From: Coleofasciculus sp937127375
Lineage (GTDB): Bacteria; Cyanobacteriota; Cyanobacteriia; Cyanobacteriales; Coleofasciculaceae
Direction: 5' to 3' (one strand)
DNA: 64,000 bases
Assembly: GCA_040218875.1 (NCBI GenBank)
Contig: JAVJQP010000088.1
This document shows, piece after piece, positions 36,683-45,175 of the stretch. Made by a program: the position numbers and the translations under genes. The notes beneath the pieces were generated by a model that ran no database searches, was not told the DNA's origin, and worked only from the letters and a program-made list of their open reading frames with translations. Position 1 is the stretch's first letter, and each line of letters starts with the position of its first letter.

Positions 36683-38663
36683 TTGGTCAGCTATTTATCC
36701 CTATACCCCTCATATCCTGCTTGTCTGGCTGGGGGTTTTTGCCTTAGTCGCCCTACTCACTGGGTTAATCTCCATGGGGATACGTCAGTCCCTCTCACAT
36801 TTATGTCAACGGTCTAAAGCCTTGACAAATTCCCTCAACTCTGATTCAGAGTTGCGTGCCTTATTTGAGGCGATGACGGAACTAATTTTCGTCAAAGATC
36901 GCCAAGGACGTTATCTGAAAATTGTCTCAGCAAATCCAGATTTGTTAGGTCAACCGGTTGAAGCGATGCTGGGCAAAACGGAGTATGATCTTTTGGCGCG
37001 ATCGCAGGCGGATCAGTTTGTCGGGTATATTCACCAAGCCCTCGATAGCCAACAGACGGTTCAGGTTGAGTATCGTCTCACCTTAACGGATCGAACCGTT
37101 TGGTTTTCCGCCAGTATTTCACCCATCTCAAAAGACTCTGTTCTCTGGGTAGCACGGGATATTACCGAGCATAAACAAACCCTGGAAGCCTTGCGAGCCA
37201 GTGAAGCACAGTATCGAGATTTAGTCGAAACCCCCAATTGCATTATTTTGCGGTGGGATGTTCAGGGGCAAATTAAATTCATTAATCGTTATGGTCAGAC
37301 ATTTTTTGGCTACGATAACGATCAACTACTCAATTGTTCTCTAGTCGGAACTCTCGTCCCGAATACGCCGCGATCGCAACGGATGCTGTCTGTTTTGATT
37401 CGAGCTATCCGCAAACGTCCAGAACGCTATCGGATCAGAACCGTGGAAACCATTCATAAGACGGGGAAAACGGTTTGGGTTACCTGGGCAAATAAACCAA
37501 TTTTCAATGAGGAGGGTGAATTAATTGAAGTTCTCTCAATTGGCACGGATGTGACAGAACGCAAGCAAGCTGAAGCCGCCTTGAGAGAAAAAGAGGAATA
37601 TTTACGATTAGTTATCGATAATATCCCGCAACAAGTCTTTTGGAAAGATATCAACTTAGTCTTTCTCGGTTGCAATAAAAAGTGGGCAAAGACAGCCGGG
37701 TTAGACAATCCAGAGGTTGTGGTGGGTAAAACAGACTATGATTTACTGCCCAGTCGAGACATTGCTGAACTCTACCGCCAGCAAGATGCGCGGGTGATGA
37801 GTCGGAATCAAGCCGAATTTCATGTTGTCGAAACCAAACAAAAACCCCCCGTTGATGGACAAACGGTTTGGCTGGATGTGAGTAAAATTCCCATCCATGA
37901 TGCCCAAGGTAAAGTCGTTGGCGTTTTAGGGGTATTAGAAGATATCACCCAGCGTATTCAAGTTGAGAAACAGCGCCTCCAAGCGGAAGCTGACTTGCGG
38001 GCGGAACAGGAAAAGTCGGAACGCCTGTTATTAAATATTTTGCCAGAGGCGATCGCCGAGCAGTTGAAACAAAATCACAGTACCTTAGGCAAGTACCATG
38101 GGGAAGCCCTAATCGCTGAGCAATTCGACGATGTGACGATTTTGTTTGCGGATATTGTTGGGTTTACACCCCTATCAAGCCGAATGCCACCGACGGAATT
38201 GGTTCAATTACTCGGAACCATTATCTCCACGTTCGACTTACTGTCTGAGGAGTATGGGTTGGAGAAGATTAAAACCATTGGTGATGCTTATATGGTTGCC
38301 TGTGGTCTACCCTTACCCAGATTCGATCATACTGAAGCGATCGCGGATATGGCATTAGAGATGCAACGGGTGATTACTCAATTTCACATGGATACCGGAG
38401 AAGCATTTCAACTGCGAATTGGCATTAATACCGGACCGGTGATTGCTGGAGTCATCGGGATGAAAAAGTTTATTTACGATCTGTGGGGAGATACGGTAAA
38501 TGTCGCCTCGCGGATGGAATCTCAAGGAACTTCTGGGGGAATTCAAGTCACTCAGGCAACTTACGAGCGGTTAAAGGATCAATATGTGTTGGAAAAACGC
38601 GGGATTATTGAGGTGAAGGGAAAAGGAGAAATGCTTACCTATTGGCTAACAGGAAAAGCATGA
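36660..38663 (+). CDS. Adenylate cyclase with three PAS domains
   Basis: The 667-residue protein has a single N-terminal membrane helix (about 17-40), then PAS 1 (70-175), PAS 2 (180-310) and PAS 3 (320-435). Each of the first two ends in a DITEHKQ or DVTERKQ motif typical of PAS ends. After a coiled coil (RLLLNILPEAI) comes a class III cyclase with metal aspartates D498 (FADIVGFT) and D542 (IGDAYM), the lysine of EKIKTIG, and D607 (IYDLWG), the pattern of ATP use. The catalytic region is close to that of the cyclase at 21262-24522. Starts at ATG 36660 and ATG 36675 are both possible. Confidence 0.92.
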   Translation: MLPSTMTNWSAIYPYTPHILLVWLGVFALVALLTGLISMGIRQSLSHLCQRSKALTNSLNSDSELRALFEAMTELIFVKDRQGRYLKIVSANPDLLGQPVEAMLGKTEYDLLARSQADQFVGYIHQALDSQQTVQVEYRLTLTDRTVWFSASISPISKDSVLWVARDITEHKQTLEALRASEAQYRDLVETPNCIILRWDVQGQIKFINRYGQTFFGYDNDQLLNCSLVGTLVPNTPRSQRMLSVLIRAIRKRPERYRIRTVETIHKTGKTVWVTWANKPIFNEEGELIEVLSIGTDVTERKQAEAALREKEEYLRLVIDNIPQQVFWKDINLVFLGCNKKWAKTAGLDNPEVVVGKTDYDLLPSRDIAELYRQQDARVMSRNQAEFHVVETKQKPPVDGQTVWLDVSKIPIHDAQGKVVGVLGVLEDITQRIQVEKQRLQAEADLRAEQEKSERLLLNILPEAIAEQLKQNHSTLGKYHGEALIAEQFDDVTILFADIVGFTPLSSRMPPTELVQLLGTIISTFDLLSEEYGLEKIKTIGDAYMVACGLPLPRFDHTEAIADMALEMQRVITQFHMDTGEAFQLRIGINTGPVIAGVIGMKKFIYDLWGDTVNVASRMESQGTSGGIQVTQATYERLKDQYVLEKRGIIEVKGKGEMLTYWLTGKA

Positions 38664-38840
38664 AATAGTTTTGACCCTTCACTGCGGAAAGAGGGCATGG
38701 CGTGTGAGTATGTAGGGGCGGGTTTCACTATTAGCGTTCTTACCTGTTCCCCAGAAGATGCCCTCTAGGGGTATTGCGAATTATTACAAAAACTTGTTGG
38801 ATTTAATTGGGTATAGTATGAAAACCGCCAAAGGTCATCA

Positions 38841-39719
38841 ATGAGGAAACCAATAATCATTTTCACAAGTCTGATGGTTTTGACAACTGGGACGCTAGTT
38901 GGCTGTTCCCAGACTGAAACCACCAGCGACACTCAGACACAAACAGAAACTCAGAGTGCAACTCAGGCAAGTCAAGGGAGTGGAACCCTGGAAATCCGGG
39001 CGAATGGAGAGGATTTTGTCCGCCAAGGTTTTATATCAAAAGATGGATGGCAAATTGCCTTTGACCATGTTTATGTCAACTTAGCCGATATCACCGCTTA
39101 TCAAAGTGACCCGCCGTTCAATGCTGAGGCGGGTAGCAAAGTGCAAGCGAAAGAAAAAGTGGTTCTTGACAAAACCCACACCGTTGATTTAGCCGCAGGT
39201 GGGGAAGATGCCGAACCGATTCTCGTCGAAGACGTTGCCGATGCCCCTGCCGGACAATATAATGCTTTATCCTGGAAAATGGTCAAAGCTGAAGAGGGAC
39301 CGGCTGAAGGTCAAACCCTAGTTATGGTAGGGACAGCCGAGAAAGAGGGGCAAACGATTGACTTTACCGTTGCCCTGAATCAGCCCTTAGAATTTGTCTG
39401 TGGGGAATTTGTGGGCGACGAACGTAAGGGAATTCTTGCTCAAGGGGATACCGCCGACTTGGAAGCAACGTTCCACTTTGATCACCTCTTTGGTGATGCA
39501 GGCGCACCCGCTGATGATGAGATTAATACTGGTGCGTTGGGGTTTGAGCCATTAGCGACTCTAGCCAACGATGGCACACTAGAGTTAGACCAACAGCAGC
39601 TAAAGTCAGAACTCTCCCCAGAAGAATACCAGAAACTTCAGGAAATTCTTCCCAGTTTAGGTCACGTTGGTGAGGGTCACTGTGAAGAAATCCAAACTGT
39701 TGCCAACGAATCGAGTTAA
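38841..39719 (+). CDS. DUF4382-type lipoprotein next to nickel/cobalt transporter
   Basis: The 292-residue lipoprotein has an LVGC lipobox (C22) and a Thr/Gln-rich linker (about 23-48). A beta-rich domain resembles DUF4382 (TLEIRANGEDFVRQGF, FDHVYVNLADITAYQS, APAGQYNALSWKMVKAEEG). Candidate metal ligands near the end include TFHFDHLFGD and GHVGEGHCEE. It begins a run of same-strand genes leading into NikL-like, CbiM, CbiQ and CbiO proteins, so a periplasmic metal-binding or delivery role is reasonable inference. A TATAGT box lies about 25 bp before the ATG. No cobalamin riboswitch is visible. Confidence 0.72.
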   Translation: MRKPIIIFTSLMVLTTGTLVGCSQTETTSDTQTQTETQSATQASQGSGTLEIRANGEDFVRQGFISKDGWQIAFDHVYVNLADITAYQSDPPFNAEAGSKVQAKEKVVLDKTHTVDLAAGGEDAEPILVEDVADAPAGQYNALSWKMVKAEEGPAEGQTLVMVGTAEKEGQTIDFTVALNQPLEFVCGEFVGDERKGILAQGDTADLEATFHFDHLFGDAGAPADDEINTGALGFEPLATLANDGTLELDQQQLKSELSPEEYQKLQEILPSLGHVGEGHCEEIQTVANESS

Positions 39720-39843
39720 ATTGGTCATTGGTTATTTGTCTTATGTCATTTGGCGATAAGGAAAATTATAACGAATGATAAAGAGTAGTTATGGTTACCA
39801 ACTGGGTTTCAATCGTTTCTATGACATTAAGAAAATGTGAGCG

Positions 39844-40329
39844 ATGAAGAGGAAATTTTTAGTCCCCCTTATCCTAATGTTAGTGATGAGCTGGTCAGCT
39901 AAAGCTACAGCTCATGGTGCCAAGATTAACTATGAAACTACCCAGGCGATTAAAATTGATGCGGCTTTTGATAACGGCGAACCCATGTCCAATGCCCAAG
40001 TTACGGTTTACTCTCCCCAAGATCCTTCTACTCCTTGGTTGCAAGGAACCACCGACGAAAAGGGTAGCTTTGTCTTTGCTCCCGATCGCTCACAACCGGG
40101 AGAATGGGCAGTTCAGGTTCGCCAAGCGGGTCACGGAGATTTGATTACTATTTCTATGGGTGAGGATCAATCAGCAACAGAGAACACCGCCGATAGTCAA
40201 GTGATGAGTATTCAATCCACGAATGACTCCTTCACACCCATCCAAATTGTGGTGATGTCAGTTGCGGTGATCTGGGGTTTTGTCGGTACAGCACTCTATT
40301 TTGCCCAAGGAACAAAACAGGCTAAGTAG
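39844..40329 (+). CDS. NikL-like accessory protein of nickel/cobalt ECF transporter
   Basis: The 161-residue protein has a signal peptide (LILMLVMSWSAKATA) whose predicted cut leaves His-Gly as the mature N-terminus. A carboxypeptidase-regulatory-like beta sandwich follows (FDNGEPMSNAQVTVYSPQ, GTTDEKGSFVFAPD, GEWAVQVRQAGHGD). A C-terminal membrane helix (VVMSVAVIWGFVGTALYFA) ends the protein. This is the layout of NikL-type extra subunits that accompany CbiM/NikM in nickel uptake, where periplasmic histidines help deliver metal. The gene is 274 bp upstream of cbiM on the same strand, with a repeat pair between them. Confidence 0.78.
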   Translation: MKRKFLVPLILMLVMSWSAKATAHGAKINYETTQAIKIDAAFDNGEPMSNAQVTVYSPQDPSTPWLQGTTDEKGSFVFAPDRSQPGEWAVQVRQAGHGDLITISMGEDQSATENTADSQVMSIQSTNDSFTPIQIVVMSVAVIWGFVGTALYFAQGTKQAK

Positions 40330-40390
40330 GTGGTCACAATTAGGTTAGAATTGTTCATTGTTCATTGTCAAAAAATCAACAATTAGATCA

Positions 40391-40522
40391 GGCGGGTTTT
40401 GAACAAATGTTATCATCAATCATGAAACGTAAGTCCATAAACCCGCCCCTACAAGTCAGGGTGGGTTTTGAATAAATGTTATTATCAATTGTGAAACGCA
40501 AGTCCCTAAACCCGTCCCGACA
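40391..40522. repeat. Tandem pair of GGGCGGGTTT elements, reverse orientation
   Basis: Two units of about 63 bp (40391-40453 and 40460-40522), each GGCGGGTTTTGAA through to AAACCCGCCC or AAACCCGTCC, lie in opposite orientation to the pair at 24561-24690. Interiors share ATCAATTGTGAAACGCAAGTCC-like sequence. The pair separates the NikL-like gene from cbiM. Confidence 0.87.
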
Positions 40523-40603
40523 AACCCGGTTCTATCGAGGGTTGTGAAGGGTCACGCGCCCTGCCCTCTTGCCGAAGTGAAGGGTCAAAACTACACAAAA
40601 ATT

Positions 40604-41242
40604 ATGCATATTCCTGATGGCATCCTGCCTGCTTCTGTCTGTATCACAGGTTACGCAGCTACAGGAGGTTTCACTTGGTACTCCCTGCGCCAAATTAACC
40701 GAGATCCGAATCCCCAAGAGAATATTCCCAAAGCATCTCTACTCACCGCCGCCTTTTTTGTCGCCTCTTGGATTCATATCCCCATCCCACCAGCGAGTGT
40801 CCATTTGATTCTGAATGGGTTGTTAGGCACAATGTTGGGATATTATGCGTTTCCCGCCATTCTCATCGGTTTATTCTTTCAAGCCGTGATGTTTCAGCAT
40901 GGTGGTTTATCGACTCTAGGAGTAAACGCCACAATGTTTGGCGTTCCGGCAATTTTGGCGTATCACCTATTTCAATTGCGCCTAAAATTCGATAAGGATA
41001 ATCGAGTGGTGACGGGTATCTTTGCCTTTATCGGAGGTGCGGGAGGTTTGGGGATAGCCACTCTGCTATTTTTCGCTTTAGTGATTACTAATATTCCCGC
41101 AACTATAGATGCATCAGCCGAAAAAATGGCAATTTCCGGATTGGTATTGGCTCATATCCCACTCATGGCAATTGAGGGCGCGTTTACGACAGCCGTGGCT
41201 CTGTTTTTGAAGCAAGTCAAACCTGAATTGTTGGAGAGTTAA
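40604..41242 (+). CDS. cbiM: CbiM, substrate-specific subunit of nickel/cobalt ECF transporter
   Basis: The start is set at 40604, not the longer frame from 40544. CbiM/NikM proteins must begin Met-His (here MHIPDGILP), because the N-terminal amine, His2 and a further histidine coordinate the Ni or Co ion. This gives 212 residues with about six membrane helices and the second conserved metal/loop region HIPIPPASVHLILNGLLG. It is the S component, binding metal in the membrane. Its stop overlaps the cbiQ start (TAATG), showing translational coupling. Nickel is favoured by the NikL-like neighbour, but cobalt cannot be excluded. Confidence 0.92.
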   Translation: MHIPDGILPASVCITGYAATGGFTWYSLRQINRDPNPQENIPKASLLTAAFFVASWIHIPIPPASVHLILNGLLGTMLGYYAFPAILIGLFFQAVMFQHGGLSTLGVNATMFGVPAILAYHLFQLRLKFDKDNRVVTGIFAFIGGAGGLGIATLLFFALVITNIPATIDASAEKMAISGLVLAHIPLMAIEGAFTTAVALFLKQVKPELLES

Positions 41243-42027
41243 TGAAACACGGACTGGATTTTTATGCCAATTTGGACTCTCCGATTCATCGTTGGGAATC
41301 CCGTTGTAAACTGATTGGCTTATTTAGCTTAATTTTTGCGTTTTCATTTGTTGAACAGTTAAGTTTACTCCCAGGGATGATCGTTGTGACACTGGTGTAT
41401 TATTACCTCTCCAGATTACCCTTCTCGTTTTTGCGATCGCGGCTGCGCTACCCCGGTTTTTTTTTGCTGGCGATTACTCTACTTTTACCGTTTAGCGTGG
41501 GTAGTACGGTAATTGTTCAGATAGGTATTTTGAGTCTATATCAAGAAGGAGTCGTGGCGCTAGCGCTGATTGCGACTCGATTTTTATCTATTCTCACCGT
41601 GAGTTTAATTCTCTTTGGTACAGCCCCGTTTTTGAGTACCGTCAAAGCCATGCGATCGCTGGGACTTCCGGCGGTATTAGCGGATATGACGCTATTGACG
41701 TACCGCTATATCGAACAGTTTGGTGAAGATTTAACCAAAATGAAACGGGCGATGCAACTGCGGGGGTTTCGGGCGACTCGTTTCTCGCGCCGCAATCTGA
41801 ATGTGCTGGCGTCTCTAGTGGGTAGCTTATTGGTTCGTAGTTACAACCAGTCTCAGCAGGTTTATCAAGCGATGATATTGCGAGGGTATGGTTATACTCT
41901 GCACCATCGTAAACCGCCTAATCCCAAGAATCGTGTTTCTGGTGGGGATTTAATTAGTTTGGGAATAACTGTTGCGATCGCCCTTGGGTTTGTTGTTGCT
42001 GAAATTCTGGTAGAAAGGCAGTCGTAA
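41242..42027 (+). CDS. cbiQ: CbiQ, transmembrane T component of nickel/cobalt ECF transporter
   Basis: The 261-residue membrane protein has four or five helices and the two cytoplasmic ECF-T signature segments, seen as AMQLRGF and AMILRGYGY (Ala-x-x-x-Arg-Gly), which contact the ATPase. The start ATG overlaps the cbiM stop. It couples ATP hydrolysis by CbiO to movement of CbiM in the plasma membrane. Length and motifs are standard. Confidence 0.93.
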   Translation: MKHGLDFYANLDSPIHRWESRCKLIGLFSLIFAFSFVEQLSLLPGMIVVTLVYYYLSRLPFSFLRSRLRYPGFFLLAITLLLPFSVGSTVIVQIGILSLYQEGVVALALIATRFLSILTVSLILFGTAPFLSTVKAMRSLGLPAVLADMTLLTYRYIEQFGEDLTKMKRAMQLRGFRATRFSRRNLNVLASLVGSLLVRSYNQSQQVYQAMILRGYGYTLHHRKPPNPKNRVSGGDLISLGITVAIALGFVVAEILVERQS

Positions 42028-42079
42028 CCGGAAACAATTTCTCCAATCCTTACTAATGACGAATGACAAATGACGAATT

Positions 42080-42850
42080 ATGAGACCACAACAACAACTT
42101 GTATCTAACCCAGACAGTGCCAGAGAACCGGCAATCGCGGTTTCTGATTTGAGTTTTTCCTATCCGGACAGACCTGAGGTTTTACAAGGAGCTAATCTTA
42201 ATATATATCCTGAAGAACGAGTCGGTTTAATTGGACCCAATGGTGCGGGAAAAACAACGCTATTTCTCTCGATTTGCGGTATTTTAACACCAACATCTGG
42301 AGATATTGGCTTATTTGGAAACCCCGTTGTTGTGGGTGAGTTTCGCCCAGAAATTGGCTTCGTGTTTCAGAATCCCAACGACCAGTTATTATTACCGTCA
42401 GTATGGGAAGATGTCGCCTTTGGTCCACAGAATATGGGCATGTCAGAGGATGAGGTCAATGATCGCGTTCAAGATGCGCTGTCCCTGACAGGTGTGGAAA
42501 CGCTGGCAGAACGGGTTCCTCACAATCTTTCTGGGGGTGAGAAATGTTTGGTCGCGATCGCGGGGGTGTTAGCTATGCGTCCTCAATTGGTTCTGTACGA
42601 TGAACCCAGCGCGAACCTAGACATGCGCTATCGTCGTCGTGTGATCAACTTTCTCCAAACCGCCCAGCAAACGATTCTGATTTCCTCCCATGACTTAGAA
42701 CTGATTATCGAAGTGTGCGATCGCGTGCTTTTACTGGATGAAGGACGAATTATTGCTGATGGAACTCCCCAGCAAGTTATGGCTAATGAATCGTTAATGA
42801 ACGCTCATGGTTTGGAGATGCCGCACTCCCTGCGTCTTCATCATCAGTAG
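42080..42850 (+). CDS. cbiO: CbiO, ATPase of nickel/cobalt ECF transporter
   Basis: The 256-residue ABC ATPase has Walker A GPNGAGKTT, Q-loop FQNPNDQLL, signature LSGGEK, Walker B LVLYDEPSANLD and switch histidine SSHD. It powers nickel/cobalt import with CbiM and CbiQ. The 52-bp gap after cbiQ contains ATGACGAATGACAAATGACG heptamer units that end right at the start codon, so the usual tight coupling of this operon has been altered by repeat sequence. Confidence 0.93.
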   Translation: MRPQQQLVSNPDSAREPAIAVSDLSFSYPDRPEVLQGANLNIYPEERVGLIGPNGAGKTTLFLSICGILTPTSGDIGLFGNPVVVGEFRPEIGFVFQNPNDQLLLPSVWEDVAFGPQNMGMSEDEVNDRVQDALSLTGVETLAERVPHNLSGGEKCLVAIAGVLAMRPQLVLYDEPSANLDMRYRRRVINFLQTAQQTILISSHDLELIIEVCDRVLLLDEGRIIADGTPQQVMANESLMNAHGLEMPHSLRLHHQ

Positions 42851-43455
42851 CGGAAAACTACAGTCTGAAAAACCCCAGTCTGAATTCGCGATCGCGCCCA
42901 TTTTTATGGATGAAAGCCACACCGGTGAAAGCCCTGTAGGGGCGACCCGCTTAGCTTACAGCGCTTTGCGCTGTAATAAAGTACAGTAGATCAAAGTCCC
43001 CCTTCAGATCCCCCTCCCGTCCCCCTACCCCCTTCCGTCCCCCTATTTGATCCCCCTCCCGTCCCCCTATTTGATCCCCCTTCCGTCCCCCTTCAAAAGG
43101 GGGAGACCAAAGGATGCTTCGCTTTTTGTTCCATGGGGAAGCCAAAGGATGCTTCGCTTTTGGTTCCATGGGGGATTTAGGGGGATCGACAATGTACCGC
43201 ATAGCAGAGCAAACTGCTGTAATGAACAACACCAGTCCATTTAATGAAATCGGGTCGCCCTCTCCTTTACCCTCTGTCACAGAAAGTGTATCTTAGGAAT
43301 CTCATACAAAAATCCCTGACCTAAAGGATTAAGTCAGGGACGATAGTGTGAGGAGTGCATGAAAAAATGGACTTAGGTTAGGTTGGAGTCACTGAGGTGC
43401 GATGAAACTATCGTGTTGGTTATCGCACCAATTGCTGAACTCACGTTTGACAGGC
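42851..43455. repeat. Spacer with C-rich tandem repeats, hairpins and a terminator
   Basis: TGTAGGGGCGACCCGC near 42937 and its mate CGGGTCGCCC near 43252-43263 bracket the insert-like interior. Inside lie a TTACAGCGC/GCGCTGTAA hairpin (about 42956-42976), C-rich units GATCCCCCTCCCGTCCCCCT (about 42998-43095), and two copies of GGATGCTTCGCTTTT with CCATGGGG (43111-43172). A minus-strand terminator follows at 43308-43340. Frames here translate the repeats and are rejected. Confidence 0.75.
43308..43340 (-). terminator. Rho-independent terminator of the choice-of-anchor A gene
   Basis: On the minus strand TCCCTGAC pairs with GTCAGGGA across a 12-base loop and is followed at once by TTTTTG. It lies 115 bp downstream of the stop at 43456, the right orientation to end that transcript. 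Confidence 0.75.
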
Positions 43456-44412
43456 TTAAACTTTCTGCTTACCTTTACGGCGAGAAGCAACTCCTAGAGC
43501 CGCGACTAATCCTAGTCCAGCTAATGTTGCCGGTTCAGGAACCGTTTCACTGATTGGGTCAGGTAAATCACCGTTGAAGAGATAGTTATTCGATTGTCCC
43601 CCTCCTGTTAGTGAAGCGGTAATTAAGTTGCCGTTAATTTGAGCATTGTTAAAGTCGAAAGCAGCGAAAGGCGCTAAAATACTGCCTTGTATTCCGATGC
43701 CACTGGCTGACAGCTCCCCAGCTTCATAGAAGTTGTAGATAATGTTCTGTCTCTGATCAATACCACCATTGAAATTGAAGCCAAAATTTTGTAATGATGC
43801 GGCGTTTCCACTAATATTCACAATGACAGTCGAACCTGGAGTTACATCAATGTTGAAGCTGCTGGCAGTGCTTAAATCAGAGGCATTGAGATGAAAAATG
43901 TTTTCGTCTTCATCTGAACCCGTTAATGTAATTCCACCATGAGCTATTTCTGGTGTACCCGTAGCCTCTAACCCTCCTAAAAATTGAGATAATGCTTGTA
44001 ATTCCTGACTAGCTGCAGCGAAGTCAATGGGATTATCTTGGCGAAGCGTTCCCCCATCCTCAAGAGTTACATTAGTAAGTTCTCCTGTTTCTCCGTAAAC
44101 TGCATTGCCTCTAACTTGACCATTTTGAAAGGCTAAATTTTTACCAACAATCAAGACATCACCGTTGTTCCCGTCTTGAGGCAGATTCATTCCTGCATAA
44201 AAATCTGATAATGTGACATTTCCGCCAATGGCGACCTTACCCTCAGAATCAGTATTACTTTGATTCACATCGCCTAGCACAAATATATTATAGTCAGAAG
44301 CGATTCCGAGATTAATTGCATTAGCCTGGGTAGATAATCCTAGTACCATCGTCGCCGCAATTGATAAGGGAGCTACCAATTGTCTTACGCGCGAAAAAGT
44401 TTGATTATTCAT
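43456..44412 (-). CDS. Choice-of-anchor A family protein with PEP-CTERM anchor
   Basis: The 318-residue exported protein has a signal peptide (about 1-32, STQANA). A choice-of-anchor A domain follows (LGIASDYNIFVLGDVNQSN, KVAIGGNVTLSDF, and YNFYEAGELSASG further on). The C-terminal sorting tag is VPEPATLAGLGL, a helix and RRKGKQK. The domain occurs in extracellular adhesive or ice-binding-like beta-solenoid proteins with varied anchors. A PEP-CTERM tag implies processing by an exosortase. It is a single gene with its own terminator. Confidence 0.88.
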   Translation of the reverse strand: MNNQTFSRVRQLVAPLSIAATMVLGLSTQANAINLGIASDYNIFVLGDVNQSNTDSEGKVAIGGNVTLSDFYAGMNLPQDGNNGDVLIVGKNLAFQNGQVRGNAVYGETGELTNVTLEDGGTLRQDNPIDFAAASQELQALSQFLGGLEATGTPEIAHGGITLTGSDEDENIFHLNASDLSTASSFNIDVTPGSTVIVNISGNAASLQNFGFNFNGGIDQRQNIIYNFYEAGELSASGIGIQGSILAPFAAFDFNNAQINGNLITASLTGGGQSNNYLFNGDLPDPISETVPEPATLAGLGLVAALGVASRRKGKQKV

Positions 44413-45175
44413 CTGTAAAATTCAACTGTGTAAGGAACACTGAGTTTTAGGTATGACTCTTAACTAATTCCGTTGTGTTAGATGTTGAACCTAACCTTTG
44501 CTCAGTTGTTTTTATCTTATTCAACAAACTGACTAGATGTCAGTAGAAATGAAGGAAGATCATCAAGTCTTCATGCTTTTGAGTAACTTGATGAAACTAA
44601 GATGAAAAGTAGGGGGAGCAGAGGGAGCAGGGGAAGCAGGGGGTGTAGGGGCGGGTTTGACGGATAACTGATGGCGCCAAACCGATAACTTAACTAAAAA
44701 TATATTCCGCTTCCCTCCCCTCGCAGGGGAGGGCTAGGGAGAGGTCAAACCAAGGTATAGCACTACGCATTAAGGTTAGGACAATACAATGGGGTGAAAA
44801 GGCAACAGGCAATAGGCAATAGGCAACAGGGGAATGTCCTAACGTATCCCCGTAGGGCTATATTGCAGATTTTTGAGCTTACCTTGACACCAATGCAAGC
44901 CTTGCATCCCCACATAAAAAAATTTACTATTCTCCGAATCGATATATAATCTCTAGACGGAGAATAGTTTATTGATATATTTTTGACTAAATACCAAAGA
45001 TGGTGTAAGTAGTCGGACAAAAGAAAACGGTGCTGTATTAAGTTTTGTAAACCACCTTTAAACCCTTACTGTTCCCTGTTCCCTGTGGCACACCGAGCGA
45101 AGTCGAGGTGTTCCCTGTTCCCTCATCTCAACCGTTAACGTTAATTGTGTCCACCCACTTATGTCTACCTTTATC
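44413..45175. repeat. Long spacer with several repeats, no gene
   Basis: It contains GGGGAAGCA/GGGAGCAG units (44608-44641) fused to a TGTAGGGGCGGGTTT half element (44643-44660). An inverted repeat has arms ACTATTCTCCG (44926-44936) and its complement (44958-44968). A TAAGTAGTCGGACAAAAGAAAAC repeat (45005-45036) recurs at 46589-46620. A TGTTCCC 7-bp array (about 45068-45122) is interrupted by a hairpin-like CACACCGAGCGAAGTCGAGG insert. The 85-codon frame at 44763-45020 is not credible. Confidence 0.7.

Noticed and set aside
38664..38840. Cobalamin riboswitch upstream of the metal uptake locus
   Set aside because: I looked for a B12-box-like conserved core and found none; regulation may instead be by a nickel-responsive protein.
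40544..40603. Extended N-terminus of CbiM
   Set aside because: The family needs Met-His at the mature N-terminus for metal binding, and the extra 20 residues include sequence next to a repeat element.
44763..45020. 85-codon minus-strand frame
   Set aside because: It reads across repeat units (LLPIACCLF type low complexity) in a repeat-rich spacer.
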